The notes beneath the pieces were generated by a model. The model saw only the letters and a program-made list of their open reading frames with translations, made no database searches and had not been told where the DNA came from. A stretch of DNA of 43,731 nt, taken from assembly GCF_001476655.1 (NCBI RefSeq), contig NZ_LDRT01000031.1, positions 1 to 43,731 of the forward strand, read 5' to 3'. Source of the DNA: Microbacterium testaceum. Lineage in GTDB: Bacteria; Actinomycetota; Actinomycetes; Actinomycetales; Microbacteriaceae. This document shows positions 39,702 through 43,731 of this stretch, piece after piece. The first letter of the stretch is position 1; the number at the start of each line of letters is the position of its first letter. The position numbers and the translations under genes were made by a program.

Positions 39702-39707
39702 TAAGAT
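39702..39707 (+). promoter_or_regulatory. -10 box of the second lsr2, leaderless spacing
   Basis: TAAGAT is followed by six bases and the ATG at 39714. A TTTGCC -35-like box lies 15 bp upstream, a little close. It indicates that the second lsr2 has its own promoter. Confidence 0.4.
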
Positions 39708-39713
39708 CGCGCC

Positions 39714-40049
39714 ATGGCCAAGAAACACATCACGCAGTTGATCGATGATCTCGATGGTTCCGTCCTCGAAAGCGGGACGACGATCAATTTCTCCCTCGAG
39801 GGTCGCGCCTACGAGATCGATCTCTCCGAGAACAATGCGAAGAAGCTCCGCGAGGCATTCGAACCGTTCACGGTAGCCGCGCGCTCGATCGGCTCGTCCG
39901 CTCCGTCCGTTCGTCGTTCTCCGCGGCGCGCGGCTTCCACCCGCGACCTTGTCGACGTGCGGGCCTGGGCGGAGAAGAACGGCCACTCCATCAATGCGCG
40001 CGGCCGGATCTCCTCCGCCGTTCTCTCGGCATACGACGCCGCGCACTGA
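39714..40049 (+). CDS. lsr2: Lsr2 family nucleoid-associated protein (copy 2)
   Basis: The 111-residue Lsr2 protein is similar to copy 1 in both domains: KHITQLIDDLDGSVLESGTT and GRAYEIDLSENNAKKL at the N-terminus, then WAEKNGHSINARGRISSAVL with hook R96-G97-R98. The linker (SVRRSPRRAAS) is different. The ATG has leaderless spacing. A perfect 23-bp terminator follows. The two paralogues could form mixed dimers or compete; nothing in the sequence shows which. Confidence 0.95.
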   Translation: MAKKHITQLIDDLDGSVLESGTTINFSLEGRAYEIDLSENNAKKLREAFEPFTVAARSIGSSAPSVRRSPRRAASTRDLVDVRAWAEKNGHSINARGRISSAVLSAYDAAH

Positions 40050-40050
40050 C

Positions 40051-40098
40051 CGAAAAGAATCCGGATGCCGCGAGTTCGCGGCATCCGGATTCTTTTCG
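40051..40098. terminator. bidirectional terminator, 23-bp perfect stem
   Basis: Arms 40051-40073 and 40076-40098 are perfectly complementary with a two-base GT centre, and the arms end with AAAAG/CTTTT. It sits between the stops of lsr2 copy 2 (40049) and the dehydrogenase gene (40101), which are convergent. Confidence 0.93.
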
Positions 40099-40100
40099 TC

Positions 40101-41174
40101 TCAGACCAGGGCTCCCGAGGCGGCCCCTTCTCGCAAGCGCTCCGCGGCCACGCTTTCGGCGGCGGCGAGCGGAGTCACACCGCGGGTTTCGGCCTCGTCG
40201 AAGATGCGGCGGAGGGTGTCACCGATGCCGGCCACCCGCCCCATGATCTCGTCGCGCGTCCCGCGCTGCTTGGCTTCGAGGTCGAGGTAGATCACGCCGC
40301 CGGCGTTCACGACGAAGTCGGGGGCGTAGAGGATTCCGCGCTGGGCCAGGCGATCCGCGCCGGAGCGATCGGCGAGCGGGTTGTTCGCGGGCCCGCAGAC
40401 CGCGCCGACGTCGAGGGCGTCGATGACCTCGTCGGTCAGCACCCCGCCGATGCCCGCGGGGACGAAGACGTCCGCGGCGACCAGGTGCGCTTCGTGCGGC
40501 TCGACCCACGCGGCCCCGAGCTCGGCCGCCAGGGCGCGCTTGGCGGGGTTCACGTCGGTGACGGTCAGCACCGCGCCTTCGGCGGCGAGGCGCGCGGCGA
40601 GGCGTCCGCCCACCTGGCCGAGACCCGCGATGGTGATGCGTCGCTGTGCGACCTCACGCACACCCGCGCTGCGTTCCAGGGTGGCGAGGAGCGAGGAGTA
40701 GACGCCGAGGCTCGTCGGACCGGCGGGTTCGCCGGAGCCGCCGCCCGCTTCCGGCAGGCCGACGACGTGAGCGGTGCGCTCGCTCACCGTGAGCATGTCC
40801 TCGGTCGTCGAGCCGACGTCTTCCGCGGTGCGGTACAGGCCGCCGAGGCTTTCGACCGCGTCACCCAGATCGAGGAACGCGGCGCGACGGCGGTCGGCGT
40901 CGAGCAGGGTCCCGGGCGGCAGGGCGATCACGGACTTGCCGCCTCCGGCGTCGAGACCGGCGGACGCGTTCTTCAGCGTCATGGCGGCCGAGAGGCGGAG
41001 GGCGTCGCCGAGCGCGTCGCTCCAGGTGGGGTAGGTCCACAGGCGGGCGCCGCCGAGGGCGGAGCCGAGCACCGACGAGTGCAGGGCGACGGCGATGAAG
41101 AGGCCGCTGCGGCTCCCCGTCACCACCTCCACGCGTTCGTGGGTGAAATCGGGCAGGGGAAGGGCGTGGGTCAT
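40101..41174 (-). CDS. leucine/valine/phenylalanine dehydrogenase
   Basis: The 357-residue product belongs to the Glu/Leu/Phe/Val dehydrogenase family, which reversibly deaminates branched-chain or aromatic amino acids with NAD. Features: GGARLWTYPTWSDALGDALR near 40, the catalytic region MTLKNASAGLDAGGGKSVIA near 65, the Rossmann motif AGLGQVGGRLAARLAAEGA near 180 and AGIGGVLTDEVIDALDVGAV near 240. It links amino-acid uptake and overflow metabolism; the exact amino acid is unclear. The ATG at 41174 gives the usual length. Confidence 0.92.
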   Translation of the reverse strand: MTHALPLPDFTHERVEVVTGSRSGLFIAVALHSSVLGSALGGARLWTYPTWSDALGDALRLSAAMTLKNASAGLDAGGGKSVIALPPGTLLDADRRRAAFLDLGDAVESLGGLYRTAEDVGSTTEDMLTVSERTAHVVGLPEAGGGSGEPAGPTSLGVYSSLLATLERSAGVREVAQRRITIAGLGQVGGRLAARLAAEGAVLTVTDVNPAKRALAAELGAAWVEPHEAHLVAADVFVPAGIGGVLTDEVIDALDVGAVCGPANNPLADRSGADRLAQRGILYAPDFVVNAGGVIYLDLEAKQRGTRDEIMGRVAGIGDTLRRIFDEAETRGVTPLAAAESVAAERLREGAASGALV

Positions 41175-41402
41175 CGCGATCCTTGTCGTCGGCCGCCTTG
41201 TGGGCGGCGCTTTCCGGAGGCCGCGGCTTTGCGGCATCCATCGTCCATTCTGACGTGCCCCCGCCGTGCGCGCGAGAGCCGCGCCCGCGTCGGCGTGACG
41301 TCGCGCGGAGTCGACGCGCGACGCGCCGTTGCGGAGACTGCGCGGTGGGCGTGTCGAGACGCACTTCGCCGGACGTACTGCGGGACGCGGCCGGCACGGC
41401 TC

Positions 41403-41408
41403 TAGGCT
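41403..41408 (+). promoter_or_regulatory. -10 box of the YbaK-type gene, leaderless spacing
   Basis: TAGGCT is followed by GTCGGC and then the ATG at 41415. No -35 box stands out. The preceding 41175-41402 holds nothing else I can identify. Confidence 0.4.
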
Positions 41409-41414
41409 GTCGGC

Positions 41415-41891
41415 ATGAACGACGCCCTCCCCGCCCGCAGTCGTCTCGTCGCCGCCTCGCTCGAGGCCGCCGGCATCGCGGGACGGATCATCGTCCTTCC
41501 CGATGCCGCATCGACGGCCGCCCTGGCCGCCGCCGCGCTCGACATCGAGGTCGGGGCGATCGCGAACAGCCTCGTGTTCTGGAGCGACGACCAGCCGCTC
41601 CTGGTGATGACCAGTGGAGCGCACCGCGTGGACACCCGGGGCCTGGCCGAGCGCCTGGGGCGCGGGACGATCCGGCGCGCGACGCCCGAGCAGGTGCTCG
41701 CCGCGACCGGGCAGCCGATCGGCGGTGTCGCGCCGACCGGGCACCCCGCCCCGCTCACGACGATCGTCGACGAGGCGCTGGCGGCCTTCCCCGAGATCTG
41801 GGCGGCCGGCGGCACGCCCCACACGGTGTTCCCGCTGACGTTCGACGAGCTCGTGCGGCTGACGGGTGGGGCGGTCGCGCGCGTCGACTGA
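41415..41891 (+). CDS. YbaK/ProX-type aminoacyl-tRNA deacylase
   Basis: The 158-residue product has the YbaK fold used to hydrolyse wrongly charged Cys-, Ala- or Pro-tRNA. Features: ALDIEVGAIANSLVFWSDDQ (with the conserved G-x-I-x-x-S/L segment), TGQPIGGVAPTGHPAPLTTI and a C-terminal AAGGTPHTVFPLTFDEL. It is a single gene with a probable leaderless mRNA. The exact tRNA substrate cannot be told from sequence. Confidence 0.92.
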   Translation: MNDALPARSRLVAASLEAAGIAGRIIVLPDAASTAALAAAALDIEVGAIANSLVFWSDDQPLLVMTSGAHRVDTRGLAERLGRGTIRRATPEQVLAATGQPIGGVAPTGHPAPLTTIVDEALAAFPEIWAAGGTPHTVFPLTFDELVRLTGGAVARVD

Positions 41892-41924
41892 CGTGGGGGC
41901 GGGGTGCCGGTCCGCGGGACAGCC

Positions 41925-43731
41925 TCACGCCCCGGGCGCGAGCACGCTCAGGCACACCACCGCGGCGGCCGCCGACCAGGCCTGCGGACGACAGGCCGCG
42001 GGGTACGGCGTCGGCACGGAGGAGTGGCTCCGGGGATCGCCCGCGTGCAGCTCGGGCACGCGGTAGGCGAATCCCTCCGCGGCGTCGAGCAGGCCCTCCA
42101 CCACCGCGCGCGCCTCGTCGAGGAGTCCCGCGCGGAGCATCCCGTGCGCGGCGATCGCGGTGTCGTGCACCCACACGCTGCCCCCGTGGTACGAGAGCGG
42201 CCAGTAGCCCGCGGCATCCGTCGACATCGTCCGGATGCCGTACCCGCTCGACATGCTCTCGCCGAGGAGGAGGCGCGCGACGTGGTCCTCCTCTTCCGCG
42301 GAGAGCAGTCCGGTGCCGATCAGGTGGCCGATGTTGCTCGTGAGGGTGTCGACGGGCCGCTTGGTGCGATCGAGGGCCACGGCGGGGTAGCGGCCCTCGG
42401 GGGTGTCGACCCAATAGGTCTCGGCGAACCGCGCCTTCAGCTTCGCGGCCCAGGATCGCCAGAACACCGCGTCGTCGGCATCCCGTCCGTCCCCGAACTC
42501 CTCGAGCAGCGCGGCCCCGGCGAGGGCCGCCTCGTACGCGTACGCCTGGACCTCGCACAGGGCGATCGGCCCCTCGGCGAGGCAGCCGTCGCGCCACTGG
42601 ATCGAGTCGCCCGAGTCCTTCCATCCCTGGTTCGACAGGCCGGTGCCCAGGCGATCGATGTAGTCGAGGAAGCCGTCGCCGTCGCTGTCGCCGTGGTCGC
42701 GGATCCACCCGAGGGCTGCCCGCAGCGTCGGCAGGAGCTCGCGCACCTCGGCCGCGGGCATGCCCGCGCGCCACGCCTCGGCGAGCAGGCAGATCCACAG
42801 CGGTGTCGAGTCGACGCTGCCGTAGTACTTCGGGGGCAGCACGATCCCCTCGCCGGGCATCTCGAGCGCGGACGCCCGCAGCTCGTGCAGGATCTTGCCG
42901 GGCTCCTGCGCCGTCTGCGCGTCGTCGTCGGTGCCTTGCAGGCGCGCGAGAACGCGGAGAGTGGATGCCGCGATCTCGCGGTCGAGCGGGAGGGCGAGGC
43001 GCGCGGCCCAGATCGAGTCGCGTCCGAAGAGGGTGAAGAACCACGGGGCACCGGCGGCGAAGAACTCGTCGCCGGGGTGCTCGGGAAGGACGAGACGGAG
43101 GGCGTCGAGATCGTCGAGGGCGGTGCGCACCCAGCGGCCGAGACGAGGGTCGGCAGAACCCGCGGCGACAGCGGCGGAGTCCCACCGCGGGGCTGCCGTC
43201 GCCGCCCCGACGACGAGGGTGTCGTCGCGCAGCGTGAGCGTCCAGCCGGCTTCGGCGGTGCCGAACGCCGGCACGTCGACGTCCCACTGCACGACGAGGC
43301 CGTCGGGCCCGGAGGCCAGCTGCCCGCCCGGCGCGACGAGCTCGAGGCCCTGCGCGCCGGCGTCGACCGTCGCGCGTTCGCCGTCGACGGCGACGACGGT
43401 GTCGCGGGCGTGCGCGTGGCCGGACTTCACCTCGTGCAACTGCGCGAACTCCGGGGAGAGGGACAACCTCAGCGTGGTGGAGATCGGCCGATCGACGCGG
43501 GAGCGCAGCGTCCAGGTCTCGCTGACGTGTCCGTCGGTGACCCGCCGGTCGCGCAGGAGTCGCACCTTCGGGTCGGGGGTGGTGTCGTCGAGCCCTCGGA
43601 GCAGACCGCCGAGCACGAGGCGCGAGGCGCCGTCGGGGGCGGCCGAGATCCATTCGACGGGGGACCCGTCGCAGCTCAGCGCGAGCGAGCGGACGTGACG
43701 CACGTCGCCGTGGTAGACCCCGTGCACGGGG
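41925..43731 (-). CDS. amylo-alpha-1,6-glucosidase / glycogen-debranching family protein (partial)
   Basis: At least 600 codons are present and the 5' end lies beyond the right edge. The N-terminal part is the glycogen-debranching N-domain (HGDVRHVRSLALSCDG, then RSRVDRPISTTLRLSLSPEF). The C-terminal part is an (alpha/alpha)6 GH63/GH15-like domain with FTLFGRDSIWAARLALPLDR, ILHELR, GWKDSGDSIQWRDG, YAYEAAL and YGIRTMSTDAAGYWPLSYHG. It would trim alpha-1,6-linked or related glucosides in glycogen/trehalose metabolism. Its stop is 34 bases after the convergent YbaK-type stop. GTG/ATG codons near 43727 are internal. Confidence 0.92.
   Translation of the reverse strand, partial: PVHGVYHGDVRHVRSLALSCDGSPVEWISAAPDGASRLVLGGLLRGLDDTTPDPKVRLLRDRRVTDGHVSETWTLRSRVDRPISTTLRLSLSPEFAQLHEVKSGHAHARDTVVAVDGERATVDAGAQGLELVAPGGQLASGPDGLVVQWDVDVPAFGTAEAGWTLTLRDDTLVVGAATAAPRWDSAAVAAGSADPRLGRWVRTALDDLDALRLVLPEHPGDEFFAAGAPWFFTLFGRDSIWAARLALPLDREIAASTLRVLARLQGTDDDAQTAQEPGKILHELRASALEMPGEGIVLPPKYYGSVDSTPLWICLLAEAWRAGMPAAEVRELLPTLRAALGWIRDHGDSDGDGFLDYIDRLGTGLSNQGWKDSGDSIQWRDGCLAEGPIALCEVQAYAYEAALAGAALLEEFGDGRDADDAVFWRSWAAKLKARFAETYWVDTPEGRYPAVALDRTKRPVDTLTSNIGHLIGTGLLSAEEEDHVARLLLGESMSSGYGIRTMSTDAAGYWPLSYHGGSVWVHDTAIAAHGMLRAGLLDEARAVVEGLLDAAEGFAYRVPELHAGDPRSHSSVPTPYPAACRPQAWSAAAAVVCLSVLAPGA

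Overview
The window is high-GC actinobacterial DNA and looks like a member of Microbacteriaceae, most likely Microbacterium. The support is the protein content (two Lsr2 proteins, a MTES_1575-type nuclease-like tail, a GAF-LuxR/DUF485/ActP cluster), many ATGA/GTGA gene overlaps, and at least nine genes whose ATG or GTG lies exactly six bases after a TANNNT-like -10 box, as in the leaderless transcripts common in actinobacteria. This placement is inferred from the sequence alone.

Layout. 1-377: a 90-bp direct repeat and the paa promoter/operator. 378-5035: phenylacetyl-CoA degradation operon paaABCDE plus a PaaG-like isomerase. PaaA-E epoxidise the ring of phenylacetyl-CoA and PaaG isomerises the epoxide to the oxepin. 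5067-6670: two paralogous single-pass membrane proteins made by a tandem duplication that also copied the 3' end of the paaG-like gene. 6729-10809: a cysteine-free A-type Fe-S scaffold-like protein, a GAF-LuxR regulator divergent from a DUF485/ActP acetate-uptake pair, and an alkyltransferase homologue lacking its catalytic cysteine. 11010-14945: a 1235-residue helicase-like protein with degenerate ATPase motifs and a small companion ORF. 14993-19049: mscL, an fmdB-type gene and a folate cyclo-ligase, divergent from galU, a GNAT acetyltransferase and a coiled-coil membrane protein.

19141-22672: tRNA-Ala(CGC) followed by a lower-GC accessory patch with a glycine-rich tail protein, a small membrane protein and nested IS elements (an IS256-family fragment, an IS3-family element broken by an intact IS30-family element). 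The patch runs up to the stop codon of a sensor kinase gene. 22673-28120: kinase/response regulator and a secreted helical protein, a VOC protein, an alpha/beta hydrolase and a broken TPR-like gene.

28119-36700 (minus strand): an ABC exporter pair, a PIN-like protein, a MacAB-like tripartite ABC module (adaptor, ATPase, FtsX permease) and two frameshifted lipoprotein-type genes. 36872-43731: an APC-family amino-acid permease; lsr2-budA-lsr2, with acetolactate decarboxylase closely coupled to the first lsr2; a Leu/Val/Phe dehydrogenase; a YbaK-type deacylase; and a glycogen-debranching-type glucosidase that runs off the right edge.

The main oddities are enzymes that keep their fold but have lost catalytic residues (alkyltransferase, helicase, A-type protein), a REP-like palindrome translated inside PaaC, a tandem duplication with readable junctions, and the Lsr2-BudA-Lsr2 arrangement. 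No CRISPR array, riboswitch, prophage or replication origin was seen.
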